A DNA stretch of 64,000 nucleotides from Mycolicibacterium sp. CBMA 247 (GCF_009729095.1 NZ_VTGX01000005.1:434001-498000); one strand, 5' to 3'; positions 1 through 10,200 are shown, counted from the stretch's first letter. The notes: a model not told the origin generated them from the sequence alone. Made by a program: numbers and translations.

Positions 1-1
1 G

Positions 2-1324
2 TCGGTGATCGATGTCTTCGGGACCATGCGTTCGGGTGGGTCGATGGTGGTCGTCGACGAGGAGCAGCGCCGCGATCCGGATGTCTGGGTCAAGCTGATC
101 GACGAGGACCGGGTGAGCGTGCTGCACTTCCTGACCGGCTGGCTGGAGATGCTGGTGACCGCCGGCGCATCTGGCCCTGCCGGCGGGGCCCGCCCGGGTT
201 CCTTGTCGTCACTGCGGGTGGTTCCCACTGGAGGCGACTGGGTGCGCCCGGAGATGGTGCGGGCACTGCGTGCTGCGTCGCCGCGGGTGCGCTTCGCCGG
301 TTTGGGCGGGGCCACCGAGACCGCGGTGCACAACACCATCTTCGAGGTCGGGTTCGATCAGGACGCCCTTCCGTCGCACTGGACCTCGGTGCCGTTCGGC
401 GTGCCCCTGGCCAACAACTGCTGCCGGGTGGTCGGCGCGCGGGGTGAGGACTGCCCCGACTGGGTTCCGGGTGAGCTGTGGGTCGGCGGGCGCGGCATCG
501 CCCGCGGCTACCGCGGGCGTCCGGACCTGACTGCCGAGCGGTTCGTCGAACACGACGGGCGCCGTTGGTACCGCACAGGGGACCTGGTGCGGTCCTGGCC
601 CGACGGCACTCTGGAGTTCGTCGGGCGGGCCGATCACCGGATCAAGGTCAGTGGCTTCCGCATCGAGCTCGGTGAGGTCGAGGGCGCGTTGCGCCGCGTT
701 CCAGGAGTGGACGCGGCGGTCGCGGTGCTGGTGCCGGTCGAGGGCGGCCACGACCTGCTGGGTGCGGTGGTGCGTGCGGATCAGACGGGCAACGATAAGG
801 AGGCGGTGGCCCAGACCATAGCCAAGGCCATGGCCGAGCTGGTGCCCGGGCACATGATCCCGCAGGTTCTGCTGGTCGCCGACCGGATTCCCTACGCCAG
901 GGGTAAGACCGACCGCACCGCGGCGGTCCGGATGCTGGCCGCGGTCGGCGCCCCCGAGGCCAGGGGCTACCGGGCGCCGTCGGGCCCGCTGGAAACGGCG
1001 CTGTGCGCGATCGTCGGGGACGTTCTCAAGCAGTCCGGGGTCGGTGTCGACGACGACTTCTTCGCCCTCGGCGGGGACTCGGTGCTCGGCACCCAGCTGG
1101 TGGCCCGGATCCGGGACTGGTTGGACACCTCGACGGTCATGGTCGCCGACGTCTTCGCGGTCCGAACGGTCGCGGCGATGGCCGCGCTGCTGACCGGCCG
1201 GGAGGCGGGCTCGGACCGTCTGCGGCTGGTGTCCGAGCTGTATCTGGAGGTGGCAGGCATGGACGGTGTCGAGGTGGCCTCTGAGTTGGCACGCACGGCC
1301 CCAGAACCCGCGTTCGGCAACTAA
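2..1324 (+). CDS. mbtB: MbtB C-terminal part: phenyloxazoline synthase, adenylation plus carrier domain (5' truncated by window)
   Basis: Mycobactin NRPS that loads Ser/Thr and joins it to the salicyl unit. Only the last 440 residues are in the window. Visible are the second half of an adenylation domain (an A6-like GELWVGGRGIARGY, A7 WYRTGDLV, A8 FVGRADHRIKVSGFRIELGE, A10-like ARGKTDRTA) and then a peptidyl carrier domain with the phosphopantetheine site FFALGGDSVLGTQL near the end. The protein stops about 55 residues after the carrier domain. No thioesterase follows in frame, although M. tuberculosis MbtB (about 1414 aa) ends in one as I recall; here a separate thioesterase lies at 2174-2896. 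The frame is open to the window edge, so the real start is upstream. The identification rests on domain order and on mbtC-H following. Confidence 0.93.
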   Translation, partial: SVIDVFGTMRSGGSMVVVDEEQRRDPDVWVKLIDEDRVSVLHFLTGWLEMLVTAGASGPAGGARPGSLSSLRVVPTGGDWVRPEMVRALRAASPRVRFAGLGGATETAVHNTIFEVGFDQDALPSHWTSVPFGVPLANNCCRVVGARGEDCPDWVPGELWVGGRGIARGYRGRPDLTAERFVEHDGRRWYRTGDLVRSWPDGTLEFVGRADHRIKVSGFRIELGEVEGALRRVPGVDAAVAVLVPVEGGHDLLGAVVRADQTGNDKEAVAQTIAKAMAELVPGHMIPQVLLVADRIPYARGKTDRTAAVRMLAAVGAPEARGYRAPSGPLETALCAIVGDVLKQSGVGVDDDFFALGGDSVLGTQLVARIRDWLDTSTVMVADVFAVRTVAAMAALLTGREAGSDRLRLVSELYLEVAGMDGVEVASELARTAPEPAFGN

Positions 1325-1340
1325 GGTTAGAGTAACTTCA
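1322..1340 (+). promoter_or_regulatory. Candidate IdeR (iron-dependent repressor) box
   Basis: TAAGGTTAGAGTAACTTCA matches the mycobacterial IdeR consensus TWAGGTTAGSCTWACCTWA at 15 of 19 positions. It starts on the stop codon of mbtB and lies 36 bp before the GTG of the next gene. IdeR with Fe2+ represses siderophore genes, so the site would fit a second iron-controlled promoter inside the mbt operon. The left half (TAAGGTTAG) is near perfect and the right half is weaker. Binding is inferred from sequence only. Confidence 0.6.
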
Positions 1341-1376
1341 GTAAGGGCAGGCTTTGCTTATTATCAGGAGGTCGCT

Positions 1377-2153
1377 GTGGACGCCGTGAGTCGCACGACT
1401 ACGCAGACCATGCATACCCAGGCCGTCGCACCGCTGCACCAGGGGTTCTTCACCCACGCGCAGGCAGCGCCCGACGGCATCGCGGTGTTCGGACCGACAA
1501 CCCGCTGGACCTACGGGCAACTGCGCGAGCAGGCGCTCGCGGTGTCCGGCGCGCTTGCGGTGGCCGGTGTGCGCATCGGTGACCGGGTCGCCGTCGTGGG
1601 ACCCGCTGGCCTGGACACGGTGATCGCCACGCTGGGAATCCTGGCGGCCGGCGGCGTGTGCGTACCGATCGACACCACTGATCCGGCCGAGCCGATCCTG
1701 GAGCGCACGGGTGTGCGGATGGCGCTGTTCACCGGCGACGGACCGCCGAACTGGCTGCCTGCGCTCACCGTCTCCGAGGCGCTGCGGATCGGAGCCCACG
1801 CGCGTGACGTCACGCCTGTGTGCTCCGGGCCGGGCGATCCCGCGTTCGTGGCGTCCGTCGACGAGGCCGTGGCCGCCCGGGACGTCGTGGTGACGCACGC
1901 CGCCGCCCGCGATGCCGTCGCGGAACTCATCGGCCGGCTCGCCGTCAGCGGCGATGACCGCATCGGGGCGTTCTCGGCTGCGGAGAGTGCGGCTCCGATA
2001 CTCATGGTGTTGGTGGCACTGACCGCAGGCGCAGGCATCGTCGTCGCCGATGATGCCCCGCGCCCCAACCCCGAGCGGCGGATCAACAGCTTCGCACGCG
2101 CCGCGTGGCGTCGGGATGCGGTGGCGGCTCTCGACACCGCTGTGCCATCGTGA
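1377..2153 (+). CDS. Stand-alone degenerate adenylation-domain fragment in the mbt operon
   Basis: A 258-residue protein that looks like the N-terminal half of an NRPS adenylation domain. A1-like TRWTYGQL is at about 42-49 and A2-like ILAAGGVCVPID at 88-99. The A3 ATP-binding loop should precede VVVTH (170-174), but the canonical YTSG(S/T)TGxPKG is replaced by FVASVDEAVAARD. An A4-like segment follows (195-225), then a short basic tail. Motifs A5-A10 are absent, so it should not adenylate anything. The start is GTG 1377 with a perfect AGGAGG five bases upstream. An in-frame ATG at 1266 inside mbtB is a poorer choice. It lies between mbtB and the thioesterase and has its own IdeR-box candidate. 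The reading frame is intact and of normal GC, so this is either a maintained non-catalytic protein or a recent remnant. Function unknown. Confidence 0.8.
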   Translation: MDAVSRTTTQTMHTQAVAPLHQGFFTHAQAAPDGIAVFGPTTRWTYGQLREQALAVSGALAVAGVRIGDRVAVVGPAGLDTVIATLGILAAGGVCVPIDTTDPAEPILERTGVRMALFTGDGPPNWLPALTVSEALRIGAHARDVTPVCSGPGDPAFVASVDEAVAARDVVVTHAAARDAVAELIGRLAVSGDDRIGAFSAAESAAPILMVLVALTAGAGIVVADDAPRPNPERRINSFARAAWRRDAVAALDTAVPS

Positions 2154-2173
2154 CGCCTCGGGGTACTCAGATC

Positions 2174-2896
2174 ATGGTCAAGCCCTGGGTAAAGCGCTAT
2201 CCAGGGTCCGAAAGCTCAACAGCCACAATAGTTTTTCCGCACGCCGGCGGAGCGGCCGTGGCCTACCGCGGATTCGGCCTGGCGCTGGCCGCGGCCGGGT
2301 CCGACGCCTATGTCATGCAGTACCCGCAGCGCGGGGACCGGTTGTCCCATCCAGCCGCGCCGACGATGGCCGATCTGGCCGAGGATCTGTTCGACGCGGG
2401 CCACTGGGCCGGGATCGGATCGCTACGGCTGTTCGGGCACTGCATGGGTGCGGTGGTGGGCTTCGAGTTCGCCCGCATCGCTGAACGCAGCGGTGTCGCG
2501 GTCGATGCCCTGTGGGTGTCGGCCAGTCAGGCACCGTCGGCGGTGGCCGCCGCGCCCGCGCTGCCCATCGCCGACGCCGAGATCATCGCCGAGATGGTCG
2601 ATCTCGGTGGTACCGATCCGGCGCTGCTCGCCGACGACGACTTCGTCGAATTGCTGCTGATGGCGGTGCGGGCCGACTATGCGGCGTTCAACGGGTACGC
2701 GTGTGACGCCGATGTGACGATCGCCGCCGACATCTACGCGCTGGGCGGAGACCGCGACCACTGGGTCAGCGAGGACATGTTGCGGCACTGGGAAACCCAC
2801 ACCACGGGGGCCTACACGTGCTCGATGTTCGACGGCGGGCACTTCTACCTCAATGAGCAGCTCGGGGATGTGGCGGAGCTGGTGAATGACCTCTAG
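2174..2896 (+). CDS. Type II-like thioesterase of mycobactin synthesis, Cys nucleophile
   Basis: Alpha/beta-hydrolase thioesterase of about 240 aa, of the kind that releases or edits acyl groups on NRPS/PKS carrier domains. N-terminal IVFPHAGGAAVAYRGF is typical of this family. The nucleophile elbow reads LFGHCMGAVV, with Cys (residue 90) where most family members have Ser (GHSMG). The acid/His part is present as YALGGDRDHW and DGGHFYLNE. It corresponds to the thioesterase domain fused to MbtB in M. tuberculosis; separate versions have been called mbtT, which I do not assign with certainty. The ATG at 2174 fits the family N-terminus; a GTG at 2150 overlapping the previous stop (GTGA) is an alternative. 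It overlaps mbtC by 11 bp, so translation is probably coupled. Confidence 0.85.
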   Translation: MVKPWVKRYPGSESSTATIVFPHAGGAAVAYRGFGLALAAAGSDAYVMQYPQRGDRLSHPAAPTMADLAEDLFDAGHWAGIGSLRLFGHCMGAVVGFEFARIAERSGVAVDALWVSASQAPSAVAAAPALPIADAEIIAEMVDLGGTDPALLADDDFVELLLMAVRADYAAFNGYACDADVTIAADIYALGGDRDHWVSEDMLRHWETHTTGAYTCSMFDGGHFYLNEQLGDVAELVNDL

Positions 2897-4223
2897 CGGG
2901 CAGCCATCCCGGCCCGACGTCGCCGATCCGGTGGTGATCGTGGGGATGGCGCTGGAGGCTCCCGGCGGGATCGACACCGCCGACGGGTATTGGTCCCTGC
3001 TGGCCGAGCAGCGCGAGGCGCTGGGCCGATTTCCCGCCGACCGCGGTTGGTCGGTGCGCGATCTGTTCGACGGCTCGCGCCGCGACGGGTTCAAACGTAT
3101 CCACGATCTCGGTGGGTTCCTCTCCAGTGCAGCAACATTCGACCCAGCCTTCTTCGGCATCTCGCCGCGTGAAGCCGTTGCCATGGACCCGCAGCAGCGC
3201 ATCGGCCTGCGTATCGCGTGGCGCGCGCTGGAGAACAGCGGCATCAACCCCGACGATCTGGCCGGCCACGACGTGGGCTGTTACGTCGGCGCGTCGGGCC
3301 TGGAGTACGGGCCTGAGCTCTCCGAGTTCTCCCACCACAGCGGCCATCTGATCACCGGCACCTCGCTGGGTGTCATCTCCGGGCGGATCGCCTACACGCT
3401 GGATCTGTGCGGCCCGGCGTTGACCATCGACACGTCGTGCTCCTCGGCGTTGACCGCATTCCACACCGCGGTCGCCGCTGTGCGCTCGGGGGACTGCGAT
3501 ATGGCGCTGGCCGGAGGCGTCTGCGTGATGGGCACACCCGGGTACTTCGTCGAGTTCTCGAAACAGCACGCGTTGTCCGACGACGGTCACTGCCAGCCCT
3601 ACAGCGCCCACGCCAGTGGGACGGTGTGGGCCGAGGGCGCCGCGATGTTCGTGCTGCAGCGCAAATCGGCTGCCCTGAAGGATGGTCGGCGCATCCTGGC
3701 CGAGGTCCGGGCCACCGCGGTGAACCAGGACGGCCGGACCACCGGCCTGACCGCGCCCAGCGGCGCCGCCCAGCAGCAGTTGTTCGCCAAGGCGATCGAG
3801 CGGGCCGGGGTGCGTCCGGAGGACGTCGGCATGATCGAGGGGCACGGCACCGGGACACGGCTCGGCGACCGGACCGAATTACGTTCGTTGGCAAAGACAT
3901 ACGGGGCCACCGCGCCCGGTGCCGGCGCCCTGCTGGGGTCGGTGAAGTCCAACGTGGGGCACTCCCAGGCTGCCGCCGGCGGGCTCGGCCTGGCGAAGGT
4001 GATCCTGGCAGCCGAGCGTGCGGCAATCCCTGCCACCCTGCATGTCGATGAGGTCAGCCGGGAGATCGACTGGGAGGCCCAGGGTTTGCGGCTGTCCACC
4101 AAACTGACCCACTGGCCCGCGGTCAACGGTCAGCGCATCGGTGCGGTCTCGGCCTTCGGCATGAGCGGCACCAACGCGCACGCGATCGTCTCGGTCCCCG
4201 AGGTCCCTGAGGCCGCCGCATGA
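2886..4223 (+). CDS. mbtC: MbtC, beta-ketoacyl synthase of mycobactin assembly
   Basis: Ketosynthase of 445 aa (M. tuberculosis MbtC is about 444) that, with MbtD, extends the mycobactin chain by a polyketide unit to form the beta-hydroxy acid linker. It is a single KS domain: IVGMALEAPGG near the start, the nucleophile in TIDTSCSSAL (Cys 185), and the two catalytic His in EGHGTGT and NVGHSQAAAG. Acyltransferase, ketoreductase and carrier functions are supplied in trans by MbtD, whose start overlaps by 4 bp (ATGA). The start overlaps the thioesterase stop. Confidence 0.95.
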   Translation: MTSSGQPSRPDVADPVVIVGMALEAPGGIDTADGYWSLLAEQREALGRFPADRGWSVRDLFDGSRRDGFKRIHDLGGFLSSAATFDPAFFGISPREAVAMDPQQRIGLRIAWRALENSGINPDDLAGHDVGCYVGASGLEYGPELSEFSHHSGHLITGTSLGVISGRIAYTLDLCGPALTIDTSCSSALTAFHTAVAAVRSGDCDMALAGGVCVMGTPGYFVEFSKQHALSDDGHCQPYSAHASGTVWAEGAAMFVLQRKSAALKDGRRILAEVRATAVNQDGRTTGLTAPSGAAQQQLFAKAIERAGVRPEDVGMIEGHGTGTRLGDRTELRSLAKTYGATAPGAGALLGSVKSNVGHSQAAAGGLGLAKVILAAERAAIPATLHVDEVSREIDWEAQGLRLSTKLTHWPAVNGQRIGAVSAFGMSGTNAHAIVSVPEVPEAAA

Positions 4224-7216
4224 CCGAAGCCGACGCGTGGCCGGACAGGCGCACACCCGTCCTGCTCAGCGCGCACGCCGAGGATTTGATCGGAACCGAC
4301 GCCGCGGCCATCCTGCGCTATCTGGATTCGCGCCCCGACGTGAGTGCCGTCGATGTCGCCGCCACCCTGCTGTCCACCCGGCGCTTGCGCCGCCACCGTG
4401 CCGTGGTCCGGGCCGCCGACCGTGACGAACTCGTTGCGAGCCTGCGCGCGCTGGCCGAGGGCGCCGATCATCCGCTGGTCACCCGCGCGCAGAGCGGAGC
4501 GCCGGCATCGGGCTCGAGTGCGCGCATCGCATTCGTGTTCCCGGGGCAGGGCAGCCAGTGGCCGTCGATGGGTGTGCAGGCCTACGACCGGCTGCCGGTA
4601 TATCGGGCCGAGGTCGACAAGTGTGCCGCGGAGTTCCAGGCCGCCGGCGCAGCCTCCCCGCTGGATTACCTACTGGCCGCCTCGGATTCGGGTGCGGTGA
4701 CCAATGATTTCTCCCAGGTGCAGATCCAGGGAGCCCAGTTCGTCCACGGTGTGGCGCTGGCCCGGGTCTGGCGGTCCTGCGGTGTGCTGCCCGATATCAC
4801 GGTGGGCCACAGTCTCGGCGAGATCGGTGCCGCCTACGTGGCAGGCAGCATCACGTTGCCCGAGGCGGTCGCCGTGGTGATCGCCCGCGCGACCGTGCTG
4901 GACCGGTTGACCGGGCCCTACCGCGTCGCGGTGCTCGGGATCACCCCCGACGAAGCGTCGAACGTGATCGCCGAGATCCCGGGTTGGCTTGAGCTGTCGG
5001 TGGTGAACTCACGAACATCGGTGGCGGTCTCGGGGGAGACCGATGCAGTGGCCGCGGCGGTGGCGACCGTGGCCGGACGTGGATCGTTCGCCAAGGAAAT
5101 CGAGATGTGGTTCCCGGCGCACACCACCGCGTTGGACGCAGCTCGCACCGAGCTCGAATCGCTCTTGCCTGCAGCTCAATTCAGTGAATCTCCTGTGCAG
5201 TTCATCGGCTCGGCCACCGCCCACGTGGTCGAGGCGGGCACCGGCTTCACCGACTACTGGTACTCCAACTTGCGGAGCACCGTGCGCTTCGACCGGGCCA
5301 TCGAGATGGCGGCGCGGCGCGGAGCCCGTATCTTCGTGGAACTCTCCGCGCATCCGGCGCTGCTGTTCGCCATGGGCGATCTGCTCGACGACGCGGCCGA
5401 GTTCCCCGGCGGCCCGATGGTGATGGTGGGATCGGGCCGACGCGACGAACCGATCGCCGAACGGCTCAGCGCCAACATCGTCTCGGTGGCGATGGCCGAC
5501 CCCGGCTACCGCTGGGCCGACCTCCCGAATCGTGCCCCCGCGCCGTTGCGCGACTTCCCGTTCGCGCCTATGCGGGCCGAACACCTCTGGGCCACACCGC
5601 AACCGCTGCCGCCGGTCGCGGGCCTGACGGTGCGTGTAGAGCATTGGGAGGAATTGAGTCGCCGCACCGCACCGGCCGGGCAGCGCCGGGTCGCGGTGCT
5701 CGACCTGGCAGCCGGGCAGGGGCCTGCCGCCGCGCTGCGCCGCGCCGTCGATGAGGTTGCCGGTGCCACGGGAGCCGCACCCGCCGATGCCGACATGTTG
5801 GTCGTGGTGGCCCCGGTTTCTGACCACGTCGATGCGCTACCTGCGTCAGAAGCCTTGAGCCGCAGCATCGATGAGGGCCTACTCGGTTATGTCGGGGCGA
5901 TCACGACGGATACCCGCGACGTATGGCTGGTCACCGTCGGTGGGGAACAGACGGGTGGCGAGCAGCAGCGCCCGCGGGCCGAGGCGGCCGCACTGGCGGC
6001 GATGCACCGCAGCCTGGGCTACGAACATCCGGACCAGACCTTCGGCCATCTGGACCTGCCCCCGACCAACCTCGACCCCGCCACCGCGGCATCGGCCATC
6101 ACCGCCATGCTGGGCGATGCAGACGATATCGCGTTACGGGACAACATTTCCGGACCCACGGTGTGGCGTCGGGGGATGCGCGATGACGGTTCCGAATCCC
6201 GGGCATGGACCGCCGAATCGGGGACATTCGACGAGGTGGTCATCACCGGCGGAACCGGGGCGGTGGGTCTGCACTTTGCCCGCTACCTGGCCGCGCGGGG
6301 GGCACGGCGCATCGTGCTGCTCAGCCGCAGCGGGCTGGACGATGGGCAGGTAGCCGCATTGGCCGCCCACGGGGCCGAGATCCTTACGCCCCGGTGCGAT
6401 CTCACCGACCCGGCACAGATCGCGGCGACGGTCGCCGAGCTGGCGATCGGCCCGGCGTCGCTGGTGATCCACGCGGCCGCGTCCGCCACCATCGCCCCGG
6501 GCAACGAATTGTCGGGCGCGAAGGTGCGGGATACGTTCGCGGCCAAGGTGAGCGGGCTGGCCAACCTGGCGGCGGCCTGGCCGATGCGCCCGGATGCCCG
6601 GATCATGTTGTGCTCCTCGGTGTCCGGTTTGTGGGGTGGATACGGTCACGCCGCCTACTCGGCGGCCAACCGGCTGCTGGACGCCCTCGGCGGGCAGCTG
6701 CGCGCCGAGGGCCGGCATTGCACCTCGATGCGCTGGGGGCTGTGGCCGGGGGACGGGATCATCGATTCCGGTGAGATCAGTCGGGTCGAGCGGTCCGGGC
6801 TGCGGGCCATGGCGCCGGACCCGGCGGTGGAGGCCGGCCTGCGGGATTACCCGGCCGATCCGCTGGTGTTCACGGCTGATGCGGAGCGGCTGCAGACCTT
6901 CCTCCGGGCAGACGCGCGTCCGGAGCCGGTCAGCGAAACCGCCGAGGAACCGGACAGCGATGCCCCGGGCGCCACCGGCGCGATGCGGATCGCGTTGGGG
7001 TCCGTACTGAAGCTCGCCGACACCACCGGACTGGATCTCGATACGTCATTGCTGGATCTCGGCGTCGACTCACTGTTGGCAATCGACCTGCGTAAGAAGC
7101 TCAAAAAGGCCACCGGCCGATCAGTGCCGCTGGCCACCATCCTCGGTGGTGCCACGGCCACCGAACTGATCGAGCATTTGGAAAGACCTGAAAAGGAAGC
7201 ATTTTCGCGTGACTGA
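4220..7216 (+). CDS. mbtD: MbtD, polyketide synthase with acyltransferase, ketoreductase and acyl carrier domains
   Basis: 998-aa modular PKS partner of MbtC. Order: acyltransferase (VFPGQGSQWPSMG at about 108-120, active Ser in GHSLGEIG at about 195), a linker, ketoreductase (TGGTGAVGLHFARYLA at about 676, catalytic Tyr region YSAANRLLDALG), and a C-terminal acyl carrier domain (LDLGVDSLLAIDL at about 947, Ser for phosphopantetheine). No ketosynthase is present, as expected for the split MbtC/MbtD module. It loads an extender unit and reduces the beta-keto group. The start overlaps mbtC by 4 bp and the end overlaps mbtE by 8 bp. Confidence 0.95.
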   Translation: MTEADAWPDRRTPVLLSAHAEDLIGTDAAAILRYLDSRPDVSAVDVAATLLSTRRLRRHRAVVRAADRDELVASLRALAEGADHPLVTRAQSGAPASGSSARIAFVFPGQGSQWPSMGVQAYDRLPVYRAEVDKCAAEFQAAGAASPLDYLLAASDSGAVTNDFSQVQIQGAQFVHGVALARVWRSCGVLPDITVGHSLGEIGAAYVAGSITLPEAVAVVIARATVLDRLTGPYRVAVLGITPDEASNVIAEIPGWLELSVVNSRTSVAVSGETDAVAAAVATVAGRGSFAKEIEMWFPAHTTALDAARTELESLLPAAQFSESPVQFIGSATAHVVEAGTGFTDYWYSNLRSTVRFDRAIEMAARRGARIFVELSAHPALLFAMGDLLDDAAEFPGGPMVMVGSGRRDEPIAERLSANIVSVAMADPGYRWADLPNRAPAPLRDFPFAPMRAEHLWATPQPLPPVAGLTVRVEHWEELSRRTAPAGQRRVAVLDLAAGQGPAAALRRAVDEVAGATGAAPADADMLVVVAPVSDHVDALPASEALSRSIDEGLLGYVGAITTDTRDVWLVTVGGEQTGGEQQRPRAEAAALAAMHRSLGYEHPDQTFGHLDLPPTNLDPATAASAITAMLGDADDIALRDNISGPTVWRRGMRDDGSESRAWTAESGTFDEVVITGGTGAVGLHFARYLAARGARRIVLLSRSGLDDGQVAALAAHGAEILTPRCDLTDPAQIAATVAELAIGPASLVIHAAASATIAPGNELSGAKVRDTFAAKVSGLANLAAAWPMRPDARIMLCSSVSGLWGGYGHAAYSAANRLLDALGGQLRAEGRHCTSMRWGLWPGDGIIDSGEISRVERSGLRAMAPDPAVEAGLRDYPADPLVFTADAERLQTFLRADARPEPVSETAEEPDSDAPGATGAMRIALGSVLKLADTTGLDLDTSLLDLGVDSLLAIDLRKKLKKATGRSVPLATILGGATATELIEHLERPEKEAFSRD

Positions 7217-10200
7217 CATGGTTAGCGCCGATCCGGCAGCCCCCCGCACCTCCGACGCGCGTCTGGAGCTGATGCGGCGCAGGCTTGCCGAGCGGGGCCT
7301 GGCCTCAGCATCGGGGGAATCAGGGCAGGCGGCCGCGAGCACCGAAAGTTCACCGGTCGATCCGACCGTGCTGTCGGACGGGCAGCGGCGGATGTGGTTC
7401 GTTCAGGGATTCGACCCGAGCGGGGTACTGCTCAACGTCTGCCTGTCCTACCGGCTCGACGGGGTGATCGACGCCGAGCGGCTGCGCGGCGCCCTGAACG
7501 CGGTGGGACAACGGCACCCGATCCTGCGCACCACCTACCACGCCGACGAGAACGGCGAGCCGACGGCGACGGTGCACGATGACCTGACCCCGGGTTGGAC
7601 GGTCCATGACCTGTCCGACAAATCCGAGCGGGCGCGCACACTGCGCCTTGAGGTGCTGGCCCAGCGGGAGTTCGGCACGGCCTTCAACCTCGGCAGTGAC
7701 TCCCCGTTGCGGATCACGCTGATCAAGATCGGGCCGACCGAGCACGTGATGTTGCTTGTGGCGCACCACATCGCCTGGGACGACGGCTCATGGCGGGTGT
7801 TCTTCACCGACCTCGGCCGGGCGTATACCGGGGCGCAGCTTCCCGAGACACCGCGCGCGACGATGTCAGACAGCGAACACGGCGCTGCGGATCTGGCGTA
7901 CTGGCGTGAGGTGCTGGCGAACCCGCCGGAACCGCTGGAGTTGCCCGGCCCCACCGGGTCGGTGGTGCCCACCGGATTTCGGTCCCAGCGCAGCATGGTG
8001 CGGTTGTCCGCCGAGACCGTCCAGCGGGTGTCGGCGCTGGCCCGCGACACCGGGTCCACCCCTTACATGGTGCTGCTGGCGGCCTTCGGTGCGCTCATCC
8101 ACCGCTACACCCATACCGACGATTTCCTGGTCGCCACCCCGGTACTGAACCGAGACACCGACGAAACCATCGGCTACTACGGCAACACGGTGGCGATGCG
8201 GCTGCGGCCGCAGGGCTCGGTCGGTTTCCGCGAACTGGTCGCGGCCACACGTGACACCGCCATCGGTGCCTTCTCCCATCAGCGCGTCAACCTCGACCGG
8301 GTGGTCGCCGAGCTCAACCCGGACCGGCGCCACGGTGCCGAGCGGATGACGCGGGTGAGCTTCGGGTTCCGCGAGCCTGACGGCGGCGGGTTCTGCCCGG
8401 ACGGTGTGACGTGTGAGCGCGCCGATCTGCGCGGCCACTTCACCCAGCTGCCATTGGGTTTCATGGTCGAGCTCGACGCCGCGGGTGCGGTGGTTGAGGC
8501 CGAGCATCTCACCGAGGTGATGGATGCCGAGCTGGCCGCACAGATGCTGCGGCATTTCGCCGTGCTGCTGGACAGCGCGCTCGTGGAGCCCGATCGGCCG
8601 CTGTCGCGGCTGGAGTTGTTCACCGTTGACGACGCCGAGTGGGTGCGTGCGGTGTCCACCGGTGAGCAGTTCGACACGCCGGCAACCACATTGACGGCGC
8701 TGGTCTCCGAACAGGCGGCCCGCACCCCCGATGCCACCGCGGTGGTTTACGAAGGTCGCCACTACAGCTACCGCGAGATCAACGAGTCGGCGAACCGGTT
8801 GGCGCACTGGCTGATCGAGCAGGGCATCGGCACCGAAGACCGCGTGGCGGTACTGCTGGAGAAGTCGCCGGAGCTCGTCATCACCGCCTTGGGGATCGTC
8901 AAGGCTGGCGCGGTGTACCTACCGGTCGACCCGAGCTATCCCGAGGACCGGCTCACCTACATTCTCGAGGACTCCGACCCGAAAACCGTTCTGCGCGAAC
9001 CGGTCGCCAGCCTGGAGGACTATCCGGCCACCGACCCCACCGACGCCGAGCGGGTCCGCCCGCTGCATCCGGACAACACCGCGTACCTGATCTACACATC
9101 GGGATCCACCGGCCTGCCCAAGGGTGTGCCGGTACCGCACCGGCCGATCGCGGAGTACTTCGTCTGGTTCGGCGCCGACTACCAGGTCACCGGCGCCGAC
9201 CGCCTGCTGCAGGTGGCCTCGCAGAGCTTCGACGTGTCGATCGGCGAGATCTTCGGAATGCTGGCCGCCGGTGCGCGCCTGGTGATCCCGAAGCCGGGCG
9301 GGTTGGGCGACATCGGGTACCTCACCGATCTGCTGCGCAGCGAGGGCATCACCTCGATGCACTTCGTCCCGTCGCTGCTCGGCTTGTTCCTGTCGCTGCC
9401 CGGCGTCAACGAGTGGCGTACCTTGCAGCGCGTGCCGATCGGTGGTGAGGCGTTGCCGGGAGAGACCGCCGACAAGTTCCACGCCACGTTCGACTCCCTG
9501 CTGCACAACTTCTACGGACCCACCGAAACGGTGCTCAACTGCACCCGCTACAAGGTGGAGGGCAAGCAGGGCGCTCGGATCGTGCCGATCGGCACGCCGA
9601 AGATCAACACCACCATCCATCTGCTCGACGACGCGCTGCAGCCTGTCCCGGTCGGCGTGATCGGTGAGATCTACATCGGCGGAACACATGTCGCGCACGG
9701 GTACCACCACCGCCGGAGCCTGACCGCCGAACGGTTCATCGCCGACCCGTTCAATCCCGGTGGACGGATGTACCGGTCCGGTGACCTGGCTCGGCGCAAT
9801 GCCGACGGTGACATCGAATTCGTCGGTCGCGCCGACGAGCAGGTCAAGATCCGTGGCTTCCGCATCGAACTCGGTGAGGTCGCCGCGGCGATCTCGGTCG
9901 ACCCGTCGGTGGGCCAGGCGGTGGTGGTCGTCAGCGATCTGCCGTCGCTGGGCAAGAGCCTGGTCGCCTACATCACGCCCGCCGCCGACACCGAGCGGGT
10001 CGAGATCGACCGCATCCGGGCCAGAGTGACCGCTGCGCTTCCCGAATACATGATCCCGGCGGCCTTCGTCGAATTGGCCGAGATCCCGATCACCGCGCAC
10101 GGCAAGATCGACCGCAGGGCACTGCCGGAACCGCAGATCCAGTCGGCCACCGAATTCCGTGCACCGGACACCGACACCGAATACGAGGTCGTCGCGCTCT

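Noticed and set aside
1266..1376. Upstream start (ATG 1266) for the pseudo-adenylation gene
   Set aside because: It would overlap mbtB by 59 bp and place the start before the IdeR box; GTG 1377 has AGGAGG at ideal spacing and the protein similarity begins after it.
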